Source of the DNA: Trichoplax sp. H2
Taxonomy: Eukaryota; Placozoa; Uniplacotomia; Trichoplacea
Length of the DNA stretch: 64,000 nt
Direction: 5' to 3'
NCBI GenBank assembly: GCA_003344405.1
Contig: NOWV01000059.1
Coordinates: forward strand, 310,001 to 374,000
A program made the position numbers and the translations under genes. Below the pieces are notes generated by a model. It searched no databases, was not told the DNA's origin, and saw nothing but the letters and a program-made list of their open reading frames with translations. Each line of letters begins with the position of its first letter. Positions within the stretch are counted from its first letter, which is position 1. Of the stretch, positions 1-12,100 are shown piece by piece.

Positions 1-700
1 CCTCGTCCAAATACGGTGTCAAGGGCCAATTAAAAACTCGTATGAGTTGTTACTTCAAATTCTGTATCCTCCCTGGGAATGCGACGTTTATCTATTGTGT
101 ACTATGTATTTTGTAGTCTGTGCTCCTAGCGGGGGGAGGGAAACAAATGGATGAGTCGCTACGACGCGTGGCAGTAGAAAGTAGTACTGCACTGCATTAC
201 GGTATGGTAAGTAACATTGCATGCAGTAGTGTGGTAAATACCTGTAACCCATTCTAATTCATAACATACATACCAGCACAACAATGCATTAGCATCGTAT
301 CAAAATCACGGAGAAGAACTTGGAACAATCGTTGCACGTAGCGACTTCTTCTCTACTGAAACAATACAGACATTAGTAGATAATTATTTCAATTTCAATT
401 TACGTTTTACGTCAATTCATAGCAACCCATTTAGAAAGAATTTTCTTTAGTGTTGAATTTGAAAAATATATCTTGCTGACGGTGAGTCAAATGGTGATGT
501 ACTTGAGTATTATTTTCCTATTGGTTTGATTGGCTTCTCTTTCGACAGGCAAAATCCATTATACGCGCGTATCAATTCAATGGTGGGCCGAAATGACATT
601 GGTCGACTTGTCGTTTTCTTATTTAACAACAGCATCCTTTCATAAATTGAGACTATAATATCCAAACCTCACTGCAATTGAAGATTGATAATATTCCCTG
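1..700. other. Upstream region of the GPCR gene, no gene seen
   Basis: No ORF with splice-compatible neighbours or recognisable protein similarity was found on either strand. A GTACTGCACTGCA-type stretch near 180-240 resembles the GTAC-rich DNA seen elsewhere in the window. The promoter and 5' UTR of the following GPCR gene should lie here, but no clear TATA box was identified. Confidence 0.5.
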
Positions 701-3240
701 ATGCCCTATATCCTAGACAATTCAACTCGTACTAACACTAATTTACGAATGGCAGAAAGTTCAGATATATCCAATTGGAATTGTACTTTGACAACAGACT
801 GTCAACCGACCAATCTAGTTGGCCTATTCCTCATTTTATTCATCGTCGTAGTAAGCTTAGTTGGTAATTTTACAGCTATATACTACACAAGAAAGAATGC
901 AAATACCATTGTGCAAACACTGTTATTCCATGTCCTAGCTTGTACAGATGTATTAACATCACTGTTGACGTCGCCACTTGTCATTGCTTCCTACCTAAGT
1001 GGTAGATGGGTTGGTGGACAATTTGGTTGTAAATATGAATGTTGGGCGATCAACGCTTGTGGCTGTTTTGCTGGTGTTGTAATAGTGGTTATTGCTATTG
1101 AGCGATGGATAGCGCTAACACAACCATATGAATATGAAAAAATCGTGACTATCCCCAAAATGAAGAAAGCCCTAATCGCTTTAGGCTTTATATATGGCAT
1201 GTTTTTCATATCACCTACGCTAGGCTTTGGTCATGTTAGAATTTTCGAGCCAGGAACTTATTGTAATATTGACTGGTTCGCTACTCAGACAGAAGATCGT
1301 GTTTTTGCTGCGTTCTGTATTGGCATCATATTATCGTGCGTGGTTATTGTTATCGCTTGTAACATACACGTAATAATTATTCTCAATAGACTCAGATTAC
1401 AACGCAGAAAGTTAGAAATTAGTAGTACTGCAGCGGCTGAAAGGAAATTAAAACGATCAGATTCAGAAACATCCATGGCTAAAATAATGATTATCATTAC
1501 CATTTGTTACTGCATATGTTGGCTACCAGTTGCGGTAAGAATAACTTAATGAGTAGTAGGTATCGCCAAATTAAATCAAGAAAGAATCGTTAGAGCCTAG
1601 ATCGCCTTTTGACACTGTACGGGGCTCCCTCTTTGTTTATACAATTTTACCAAGTGCAGTTTCAGTGTTATAATAAATTGATATCAATTTTAGTATTATG
1701 TTTTACGGAATATCGTACAGGATGGCTAATGTATCCCTCCCCTTTCCGTTGTGAAGAACTAAATCAGCTACTTGCATAATATTTCCGTAGTGTAATCATC
1801 GATTATACATGTATTATACGAATTATATAGTATTTATTATTAGTATTAACTACGCCAGAAGTTGTACTCGACGTTAACGCTTTACGCCTATTTTATTCGT
1901 AAATGCCATATTAACATGAACTTAGTGGAAATCCCCTTTTTGTACATGCACGTCTTGTATCTGACTGCATGTAATAATTCAATTAATTAATTTCGGATTG
2001 CTCAGCTAGTGCGTACAGTAGAACAGACCGTCAATATTTACTGTGTGAATTTTTTACTGTAATTTAGTTATCCCCTGGCACCTAGTATTATACTAAATGC
2101 CGTGTTTTGGTAGACTGTAATACCATGCTTGCTACCAGAGACTTAGCAGCCCGTGTTGTAGCATTGAACACAACAATAAATTTAACGGCATAAATTATTT
2201 GTGCATTAATTACTTTCTGATGATAGCATTTCAATTTATAATCTCTACCTATCATTATATCTTGATATCAACAGAGACATTAACCCATATGTTGTAATCG
2301 ATAGTCACAAAAGTAAAAACCATTGAAAGATCATTAATATTGAATAAAACAATAGAGAGAATGCATTGAAAATCAATGCATCATCAGTATTCGGAAATCA
2401 TTGATGTCATAATAGCAACGGTAAACGACTGCTCTTTATATATTCTATAGCTCCTTTAACAGTTACTTTACCTCTACGATAACACTTAAACTTCTCTAGG
2501 TAGCTTCCTGCTTCAGATTAGTTGATAGTAAAATCTAATGGTTTTGTCATCCTGTCAGGGGCAATTAATAAAGATATAAACAAGTCCGTTCCATTTATTT
2601 TTAACTCCACACATAGGTTTTATTTTTCTATTTTGATAACTTAGTTAATCGATCACTTTTTATTTTTATGGGCGGGAGAAATTATAGAAAGAAGAATTGT
2701 TATCAGATCAAACTATTAGTAATTCATCATTATCTAGACATTCAAAAATCAGTTATTATAAAGTAACTTACCTTATCGTACGGTGTCAAAAAATATTAAC
2801 GTCTTGAATGGTAGAACGATAATTAAAATTGAAAATCTCATTCATTGTTCAATTTCAATTCTGCTCACATTTTCAAATACTCGTCGGAAATTAAATTTAA
2901 TACAATAGAAACTATTATCATGTAATTATTTATAAGCTTATTCAAATTCATTGAGATTTGAAAAGATTTCTGATTTATCTCATTATTATAGATAAGATAT
3001 ATCTACAACCAATCTGGATTGCCAGCTGATCCTGCTGCAGATACAACAGCTTTTCGATTAGCAACTTTTAATGTTGTTTTCAATCCAATCATTCTTTTGG
3101 CATTGAAGAAAGAATTTCGAGTGAGGTTAATGTATGATCTCAGATCGAAGTGCTGCTTTAAATGCTGCCCTCCAATATCGCAGATTGACAGTGAGTACTA
3201 TTACGTAGCATTCGTAGACTGCCCTACATACAGTGGATAA
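701..3240 (+). CDS. Prostanoid (PGE2/EP4)-receptor-like class A GPCR, two exons
   Basis: Two coding exons, 701-1534 and 2992-3240, join in phase 0 (GTAAGA donor after TTGCG, TTATAG acceptor) to give about 360 residues. The N-terminus has several N-glycosylation sequons (NST, NCT). Visible hallmarks are LACTD in TM2 (79-83), Cys110 and Cys188 for the extracellular disulfide, ERW in place of DRY (134-136), and CWLP in TM6. The strongest family clues are the second extracellular loop PGTYCNIDW (184-192), matching the prostanoid-receptor PGTWCFIDW-type signature, and TM7 with Arg300 in the pattern AFRLATFN, matching the ligand-contacting Arg of EP/DP/IP receptors. TM7 has NPIIL instead of NPxxY. 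The position equivalent to the opsin retinal lysine is Thr, so it is not a photopigment. The alternative start at Met17 is possible. The endogenous ligand is unknown; a lipid is inferred from family. Confidence 0.85.
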
Positions 3241-5016
3241 ATGATTTGTAGATACTATACAGCTTTGACGTGTTCTCGTTTTGTATAAAATCCATATTGT
3301 TATAAAATTGAAAATAATCAAAGATTAATTAAAGTAAATTTCTCTTTTGGATGTAGTTAGTATTATTATTTGATAATTTTATGTAAACTTTAATAAGTAG
3401 AGTTTGTTAATTTTAATGATATAACCGACCGTGTCCTAAATAATAAAATAGACTTCACGATGGCGCATGTGTCGATGATCACACGAGAGCCTCTTTCCAA
3501 CGCATGAAGCAGCCCTGCATTTGTTTACTTGATGAAGATTAAAACGTAGAAAGAAAGTAAAATATCGATTGGAAATATCGTACACAAGCCGATGTAAAGT
3601 CTTTATTGGAAGATTTGTAAAATACATTTAATGTAAATATAGTGTTATAATTTCGACAGTAAAAGTTAATTTTTACGTTTTGACGTAGAGAAAACTGTTA
3701 CTAAAATTGAAGAAAGTGTGATATTTGCGATGAAATTTGTCAGTGACGAACAGTTTTATATCTAGCAATAATTGATATTATGGTATATTTCAACTTTTAG
3801 CAATCAACAGCACTAATCTCCCTCATCGTTCATTCTTTTGTTTGGCTTTGTTCCTTACCAAAATGTACAGGATAAATGATGGTTTCACCACCTTTTGTAG
3901 TTGTCTACTTGCTTCTGATTAATCTTACCGAAGATGCTCTGTAATTAGTGATTGGAAAAGAAACAAATTTTAGTTGTATGAAGTATAAGCGTATACCTTA
4001 GTATCAGTTACTATGCACCAATAGATTATTATTGACTTTAAGCAATGTTAACTGCCATAATTCACTGTGTATCAATGAGATAATGTACACTATGAATCCA
4101 TATATCATTACTCTAAACTTAAGAATACTGTAATTATAAACGCCGCATGTAAAATTTTATTTACTTTATTTCATGTTCATCATTTAATATTTGCAACGTG
4201 TTTTTTTATTATTACGTCAATCATGATCTGAGATTCCCTAGTTTATCTACAGTGCTATGAATCGCTTCTTTCATAATTTTATAAATTAAACTAAATAGCT
4301 TGTCTGCTTGTATTACGATACTATGTACAGTCATTATTGGTCTTGATTATCTTCGTATGCAATATGGCATTGGAGAACAATGTGCAATAAAGTACAATTC
4401 ACTCAAATCTTTAGCAATGCAATACAGTATTAATTATATTATATTAACTATGTAATTATGATATTAATTGTTATCAGCAGATGTTACTGCCGACAATTTC
4501 ATAAAACAAAGCCCAAATACAACAGATTTTTTTCGTTTTTGTTTCAACATTGTGAGAAAATTCCCAACTACGATACATATTTAATATTTTAGAGGGCCAT
4601 CTTTTGCAGGATAGTGCGCGATACAGTAGCGTAAACCTCTATTAGAATTCATTGAATTGGTTTTACAGTTCAATTTAATAATTATTTATCCTATGTTATT
4701 GCAATACTATACAGTACAATGAGTCGCGCTGCAGAAAGCGCGTACTACTGTGGTATTTTGTATGTGATAAGAGATTGTAGATGCATTATTCTTTTTGTCA
4801 ATATATAGTACAGTACAATATAGTCGATGATTAGAGACCCTGTAAGAGACTAGTGTACGGTAATGTTATTTATTACTGGTCGATTCCTCGCTCGTTATAC
4901 TGTACTGGTCTTTTACTTTTTAGTTTTTACTTATTGCTATCACATGGTGTACTGGATGATACGCCAGCGAGCGAGCGAGCTGAGCAAATTCAGTAGTACT
5001 GCACTGTGTCACATAT
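3241..5016. other. Intergenic, no gene seen
   Basis: This AT-rich stretch has stop codons in all frames at short intervals and no exon resembling a known family. From about 4,700 onwards short ACAGTAC/GTACTG words become frequent. A short GAGC iteration (GCGAGCGAGCGAGC) lies near 4,966-4,980. Confidence 0.5.
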
Positions 5017-5078
5017 AGTGTATTGTCATATGACATACTGTATATGACATATACAGTATGTGCATATGACAATATACT
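5017..5078. repeat. Near-perfect 62-bp inverted repeat (hairpin)
   Basis: The left arm, beginning AGTGTATTGTCATATG, and the right arm, ending CATATGACAATATACT, are reverse complements over about 30 bp with only a couple of mismatches or offsets and almost no loop. The RNA or single strand would fold into one long hairpin. It sits in DNA rich in GTAC palindromes. It could be a remnant of a small inverted-repeat element (MITE) or a cruciform-prone site. No flanking target-site duplication was established. Confidence 0.8.
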
Positions 5079-5195
5079 GGATGTATCCGTCCGTCACATT
5101 TAGCTAAAATTCTACCACTATCTTTGATATCGCCAATTACTTCAATGTTTTTCGATAAGATATATTAGGTGATATGCACGCGCAACTTCTGTCTA

Positions 5196-5214
5196 TCTCT
5201 CTCTCTCTCTCTCT
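5196..5214 (+). repeat. CT dinucleotide microsatellite
   Basis: An uninterrupted run of CT repeats of about 19 bases lies in intergenic DNA between the GPCR and BTF3 genes. Confidence 0.9.
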
Positions 5215-5392
5215 TTGACTTTTGAAAGGCTATTAAAGGACCTATTCCCATAATATAAGTTAGTGATCGATATCGTGCTACTCTCTGATTCTATGTGTTT
5301 CTTCTGATATGATTTCAAATCATTCTACTTTCTCTGTATTATTTGTATATGTATTGACTCACGTATTCGACACAAAACATTACATACTACTG

Positions 5393-5900
5393 TATATGTA
5401 CAGTGTACAGTACGCTACTCATTGCACCGTACTGTGTACAGTACTGTACTGTAGACTGTAGGGGTCACGTACAGTACTGTACGGGTACAGTACAACACTG
5501 CAGATGCGTTGCAGTACTCAGTATCGTACGGTGGCCGAGAACAGTACAGTACTGTATTGTACTCAATCTGTGTCTCTATCCGAGTCAATCGTGAAGGCTT
5601 TTCAAGTTTTTCCATGCACAAAAACTATACAGTACTGTGCACTGTACAAGTGTACATTGTACTGTACTACTAAAATGACAAGCAAAATACGGTTGGCAGT
5701 CAGAGACTACTAAAAATTAGCAGTCCTTGAGGCAGTATTACTGTACTGTAGCTCGGAGTTAAGAGTGAGTACCAGCGTTGTTGATAATACTGTACAATGT
5801 TTAATTTAAAGTCGGCTAGTAGTCTAATCCAGTATTTAGTGATTTAGTACAGTACATTAGTGTACAATACAGTAAGCCAGAGTTGACTTTGATATCGACC
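5393..5900. repeat. Cluster of GTAC/TACAGTA palindromic words
   Basis: Overlapping copies of GTACAGTAC, ACAGTACTGTAC and CTGTACTGTA are densely packed, especially at 5,393-5,500 and 5,540-5,670. Because the words are self-complementary, apparent ORFs occur on both strands here; they have no codon character or homology and are artefacts of the repeat. Smaller clusters of the same words lie at 4,680-5,000, 12,552-12,672 and 19,788-19,890, so this is a dispersed low-complexity class. Its function is unknown. Confidence 0.8.
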
Positions 5901-7386
5901 TACTGTACATTGACTGTAGTCTGTAGGTGTTCTCGGTCATGCGCATCACAGCAGTGCATTGGATTTGATCTTCCACTAAGTTTTAACTTTAACAGGAAAG
6001 CACGAGGAGTCTGCAGCACACCAACGGAACCTGCAAAGCTGCGAAGGAGTAAGTAACGCATTAGATATTTGCATCCAATCACTTTGTCAGTAATTATTTC
6101 GAACACTAAATCATGCTAGTATATTAGAGAGATGATGTATCTAGTTATTGCTGTATTTGCTGGTGAATATATCTTGACTCTTCTTGGTATACCTTGTATC
6201 GTAAAGACGTGAAAGTTCTAGTTTTTCCCACAGGTCAAAGCAGATTGTTCGCTACCGTAAATATTCACAATTCACCATTTACCTTCGCATCTCACAACTG
6301 TTGGTTAATTTTACAAATACGACAGAAATAATTATTACTGTATAACGGTGTATGTCAATATAATTTTTCCAAAGTATTTTATTAATTACAGTAAAAGAAA
6401 TGTTTAACGCTAGAGCTGAATGGTTTCAGTTATCGACGCACTGTACAACTCAGTGTACAGTCGATTTTAACTACGAGCCGAATGATATCGAATCTTGATA
6501 GACATCTTCAGTCGATTTTTTGGGACAGTCTATCTACTTTGTGTACAGTATTCTGAATGTAAATTTTGAATAGGTATCAGCACAATACTATCTAAAATTA
6601 ACTCGTTCCAACTAAAAACATTTGAATAATGCGTTGGATCTTATTATTTTATTACATTTAATATTGACTGTCAGGTTAATACACCATACACTATTACTCA
6701 CGGCATATTGAGATATAGTCATATCGCTGAAGTGGTTTTTCGTACCATTTGCTTGTACATTTAGAATCGATTATGCATCTTTTTTTACCTAATTATATCG
6801 TTATAATACATTATTCTATAATAAAAACGTTATAACTGTACCTCTAAATCATTGACAAACTCTACTTTTTGATACTGTACTACTGTGTTGCTTTACGTAT
6901 GCGTTTATAGTGGTAGTCATGTTGTCTAATCATTTCACTATACAGTACACTTAAAAAATTCGATAGAAAATGTACGAAGTACAGCATATGTATCTTTTTA
7001 ACTGCAATTCACAATCATTCAAAGCAAATACTATCAAATTCAATTGGGTTTATTTAAACCTAATGAAGGTAGATACATAAAACTGGAGCTTTAAGCGAAT
7101 CCTTATAACCCTTATACATCAATATCAAATATTGTCAGTAGTGTATCTTAGGCGAGTAGATTCTGTGCTATATACAACTGGCAATGTTACAATCTAATGG
7201 GTTTTCCGCTTGTTTTTGCGCTATCCATATTTTATACTACTATAATTCTTGCTATTGAAGCGTCCCTGACATACTTGACGATTATAACTTCTTTGGCTTC
7301 ATCTTAGCAATTGTCATCGAAAGTGCATAGTTAAACGTTTTAATAAATGGACTGTTTTATAGATACCGTAGTACGTGAGTGGACTA
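5901..7386. other. Region upstream of BTF3; possible 5' non-coding exon
   Basis: No coding gene is recognised. At about 5,995-6,047 a stretch runs from a TTTAACAG acceptor-like site to a GGAG|TAAGTA donor-like site. It could be an upstream non-coding exon of BTF3, but nothing in the sequence proves it. Confidence 0.3.
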
Positions 7387-8754
7387 ATGAATCAGGAGAA
7401 AGTTAATAAATTACAACATCAAGTCCGCCAAGTCCGCATTGGTGGCAAGGTAACTAAAGTTCATTTTGTGTTTGATTTATTTTAATTCAATCTTGATGAT
7501 AGCGCTTGTAATGTGCATTACCCATCGATTATTTAAGGATCATTTGTAGAGTAATTGCAATTGATATCCTTACTGTACGTTCTTTTTCTTGTAATGTTCT
7601 TAGGGGACACCAAGGAGAAAGAAGAAAGTTGTTCATAGAAGTGCAACTACTGATGATAAAAAGTTACAGGTACAAACACAGTATAATATTGACTGGATGT
7701 TGTGGCTAAATCTGCTTGCTAGGCTACTGTTGATCTATCAGCCTCACTTATTAGGAGATAAATATGTTGGAAATTGTATCTGATATTATGCTTTTGTAAC
7801 ACTGAAGACTACCTTAAAGAAGATTCCGGTCAACCAAATTCCTAGTATAGAAGAGGTATACTTGGATTTTCTGTTTACGAATTTCATTTAAACTAATCTC
7901 CAATATCTGTATATCATTGATGTGCTGTAAATGCACTTCTAATAGCCTGTCTGGATACCCACCCTATAATCAATTTCATTAATGTTAAACTATCTATAAC
8001 CTCTAGGTCAACATGATTAAAAGTAATGACACTGTTATCCATTTTGCAAATCCCAAAGGTACCGTAAATTATCTTTCCATCTTGTAATTTTACCTCCTTT
8101 CCATGTGTTCATATCGTAATATTTTATTCCAAATTTATTTTTTAGTACAAGCTTCTCTTGCTGCCAATATCTTTGCAATTTCTGGTCATGCAGAAAATAA
8201 AAGTAATTATTGACAACAATTTAGCCATGGTATCAGTTGCTTGACGGGATTAGTAAATTTCTTGTAATGATTAATGGATTTCTTAATTTCGTTTCAGCTG
8301 TTGCCGAAATGATACCTGGCATTTTGAATCAAATGGTACGACACCTATTTATTGGCGATAATTAGTTTGTGTATGGTAACTGATAACTATTTTTCGTATC
8401 CTAAAATTAGGGTGGTGATAGACTTGCTAATTTACAACACTTGGTTCAGAAATATGTGTCGGCAGGTAAATGTTGCAAAACTAGTAGACATTATTGAATT
8501 CAATTTCTGGTGTTATGCTTACTGAAACCAAACACTGTCAATTACGTTAAGGTGAAAATCCTAAAGCCCCTGTAGAAGCCGATGACGATGTTCCAGGTTG
8601 AAAATCTTTACATATGCTTATTGTACAATTTGTGGAAATATAATCTTATAAATGTATGTATGTATAGTTTACAAGTATAGATACTAACGCCCTCTTTTAA
8701 CTTACAGATTTGGTGGAAAACTTCGACGAAGCATCGAAAGATGAATCTACTTAG
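7387..8754 (+). CDS. BTF3: Transcription factor BTF3 / nascent polypeptide-associated complex beta subunit
   Basis: Nine exons: 7387-7449, 7604-7669, 7808-7855, 8007-8058, 8146-8202, 8298-8335, 8411-8465, 8552-8596 and 8708-8754. They join in frame to a 156-residue protein, the usual length of the short BTF3 form. It starts MNQEKVNKLQ and has the basic ribosome-binding stretch RRKKKVVHR near residues 24-32. The NAC beta-barrel follows (VNMIKSNDTVIHFANPKVQA, then ISGHAENKTVAEMIPGIL). The C-terminus is acidic and ends DEASKDEST. The protein pairs with NAC-alpha at the ribosome exit tunnel and shields nascent chains from mistargeting. An extra VRQ is duplicated in QVRQVRIGG compared with the family QVRIGG. 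The exon 8 donor is GTTGAA, weaker than the other donors. Convergent with PIGW, 393 bp apart. Confidence 0.95.
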
Positions 8755-9147
8755 ATGTCAGCCTATTTTAACTTTCATGCCGTTTACAACAACATTTATC
8801 TTTTAGCTAATTTTGCCTTTTTTCTCTTTTAAGTATTAAGTATAGTGAGGCCTAGAAATACTAATTTTAGGGCCTTTCTTTGTTGCTCATCGCGTTTCAC
8901 AGTGTAACATTTGTAATTGAAACGCATACAATATCGCAATTCAACGTTCTAATTAAAAAGTTGTATAAAAAATTTTATGATCGTAATTATTTTTTGATCA
9001 TTTCACAAATTTGTTGCGGTTGGCCAGAGGTTATTATCATAAAATATCTCAGAGACGCAACCGCGCTGTATAACTATAATACCTTAGTTGCTGGATAGTG
9101 TTGACGTTGACGTAATAGTAAGCATATCTTTATACTGATGAGCTACT
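8755..9147. other. 3' region between convergent BTF3 and PIGW
   Basis: This contains the 3' UTRs of the two tail-to-tail genes. An apparent ORF at 8880-9098 on the plus strand has no family resemblance and overlaps BTF3 3' UTR sequence, so it is not called. Confidence 0.5.
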
Positions 9148-12100
9148 TTACCATATTTTAGTTGTTACTTTGTTTACATGTAATACAACAATTATAAAAG
9201 AAACAGCGTATATGTAACCAACTAGAATAACGGCTGCTAAAATATTATCTACTCTGATTGTATTCATACTCAAATTTACACTACCAGTCATTACATTCGC
9301 TAATAAAAAATATCCTAACTGGTTCCTTTCGATAGCCGCATACAAACATGCGCATGTGCGATTTCTATCTGAGGAGTCCTGCTAGCAAAGTATAGCCAAA
9401 AACATTGCTGTTTTAATTTGATTGCACAATCAACATCAGTCTCCTATTACAGTATTATTGAAACCTAACTACAACATTCATAGTTACCTTGGTCATTTTC
9501 AATTCTGTATCACGTAACTCCAGTGTAGGCGTGCATACTGAACATCCAGCTAATGGCATTTCTTCGCAAAAGTTACCCGTCATAGTAAAATAGGTACTGA
9601 TAAGTTCCACCAGTAAGTACATAAATATATTGAAAGCCATAAAGGCTAGCTGTAATTTAAAGCCATATTATAAATGAGACGCACAAGTAAGAACATAACT
9701 TAGATCAAACAGTATTGTCTAAATAAACTCAATCATAGACTTACCATCCATAGAACGTACGAAAAATTGGCAAATCGTCGAGATACGGGCTCGAACAATT
9801 CGGCATTGAACCAAGTGAGTTCCCATAAAACGATATCAACAATAATCAATGTTACTAAGACCTTTAACCACCTAGTTAAAGACGATCTGCATTCAAGATA
9901 ATAGATATGCAACTTAGAAATAAAATTTACAATTACTACTGTAAACCAACTTACATATCAAATTAAGTATTTACAAGCGATTAAATAAAGAAATAATGAC
10001 TCCAGATCAAATCTAGTAGTACTAGTAAATTTCAAATTAATTATAGTTACGCAAGTGTTTCTCAGCTACTGACATTGGTTTTAGTAGTTGTTTGCCGATT
10101 TCTATTCCAATTAGGTACAATGATAAATATCCAATACAAGAGAATATCCCTTCTCTATTGGCTTCAATAATTCCGTTTCTCCCTCCACTTCCATCAAATC
10201 CCGAAATTATAACATCTTTCAAATTATAGTTTGTTAACGTAACTTGATAAAATACACCAATGCAAGCTCCAATTAATCCACTAAGGCTGATCGGGATGAT
10301 AATAAATATCAGGGACGCCAGTAACTATATTCGAAAAGATGCAATGACCAATGTAAAAAATTTATCATTATTATTTATTTATTATTGATAGTAGAAAACA
10401 TTTTAACATGCCAATACATTTGTGTTTACTATATTAGTGTCAATTTACCTACCCTAATGGCAGCCAAGGTAAAAAAGAAATTCCAGTGCACCCCGTACTC
10501 ACTTACATGTAGTTGATAATTTATACCTGCTGTAGCAATCAAACGACCAACACCTATCACTACTAAGGGCATTATCGACTTTAATGATTTTACTAATGAT
10601 GACGAAAAGGGGGCAGAGGCATTGCCTTGATGTAAATTATTATCTGAGAAGAAATTCCAGACATCAAGTATTAATTATCCAGTCATTCTGAGACATCTCA
10701 ATTTTAAAGATCTAGTCTGTAATATAACAATACATCCGAATACAAGATACAATGGCTAAAATCTTTAAAATGATACAGAATCACAATTTTAACATTCTAA
10801 TGGCTTATGCCTTTCTTAGTTTAGGAGTAATTCAGCTTTTGTACGTTAAGTTCAAAAACTAAGCAATCTTAAATAGTTTAGTGTGTCAATAAATGGTGAA
10901 TATTATTGCTCTTACCTTTGCCACGAGCAGTTTGAGCTTTTTTATTGTAACGATAGATAGAATATCTCGCTTCAGGTGCAACGATAGCAGCTGCTAAAAC
11001 GAAGCAACCTACACCAATATCCATAAGCCCATGTCCATAGGTTTCGGCTTTTGCAAGACATCTTGGAAAGATTTTAAAGTCAACAGCAAGAATAGCAATA
11101 GCTGTGCAGATGTTGACCTCAATTCTGTAGTAGGATATGAATTTCAGCTGACAACTAACATTTAAATTATTGAAGTCTATTTTCTTCTTAGATAAGGAAT
11201 GTCTAGGTGGTTGTTGATATCGCCACAAAATGCTTGCTACGATTATTGTTATCATTGTCACGAAGAGAACATAGCAATAATCATACATAATTGTACACGA
11301 TAAAAGAAATGGCAGGCATAAACAAGCAACGTCTAAGGTAAATCTGGACCTAAAATGCGTAGAAACCATTAGCATACAATTAGCTGGCATAAGTCTGCTT
11401 TTATTTAATGCATTAAGAATTACTCATGTTACAAAGGCTAACCAATACAGTATTCCTGTATTACGCACATTACTGTATATTGCGAAAGTATGTGGCAGCG
11501 TATTTCCTGTATAACGTAAAATGCATAATGGAATCATTTATTTTATAAAAATACGTATATTTAATTACAGTAAGGCTTATGCGTAAGTAAAATACGCGTG
11601 GTGCTATTAATACCGGTGGATCTCTAAATGGACATTTTCGATCAGATTAATAAATATTCGTAAATAATAAATGTATTAGATCGTGGAATGTGAGGAGTTT
11701 ACAATCACCATCGTAGATACTTATGCCAAGAAGATTTTTTACAGAACTTCTTCAAAATCATTCTATAGATTTAGATAATTATCGCAAAGTCGAGGAAACA
11801 CTGAGTAGATTAATCAAAGTTTATTACATCAAAAGAGCTTACCATTGGTTTGAACGGTTTAATTTGATGCCAATGAGAGCAATAACACATTGTCGAAATA
11901 AGATGGAAATCGGCATTAATGATGTTAGAGATAGTATTTCAATAGTAGTTGTACCGTTGAGATGACTGACAAACTGTTCTCTTTCTAGCCTAGAATCGGT
12001 ATCCATAATGTTTCTCCTGCATACAATCTACATATGCATAAAGCTAAATCTTAATTCTCGATGTTACTTAGGTGATCGATGAGGACAGTAAGTGCACGTT

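Noticed and set aside
701-3240. Assignment of the first gene as an opsin/placopsin
   Set aside because: TM7 has Thr at the retinal-lysine position, and ECL2/TM7 signatures fit prostanoid receptors better.
5403-5713. Overlapping ORFs on both strands at 5.4-5.7 kb
   Set aside because: They are produced by GTAC/ACAGTA palindromic repeats, read as CTV/YCT-rich peptides on either strand, with no homology or splice context.
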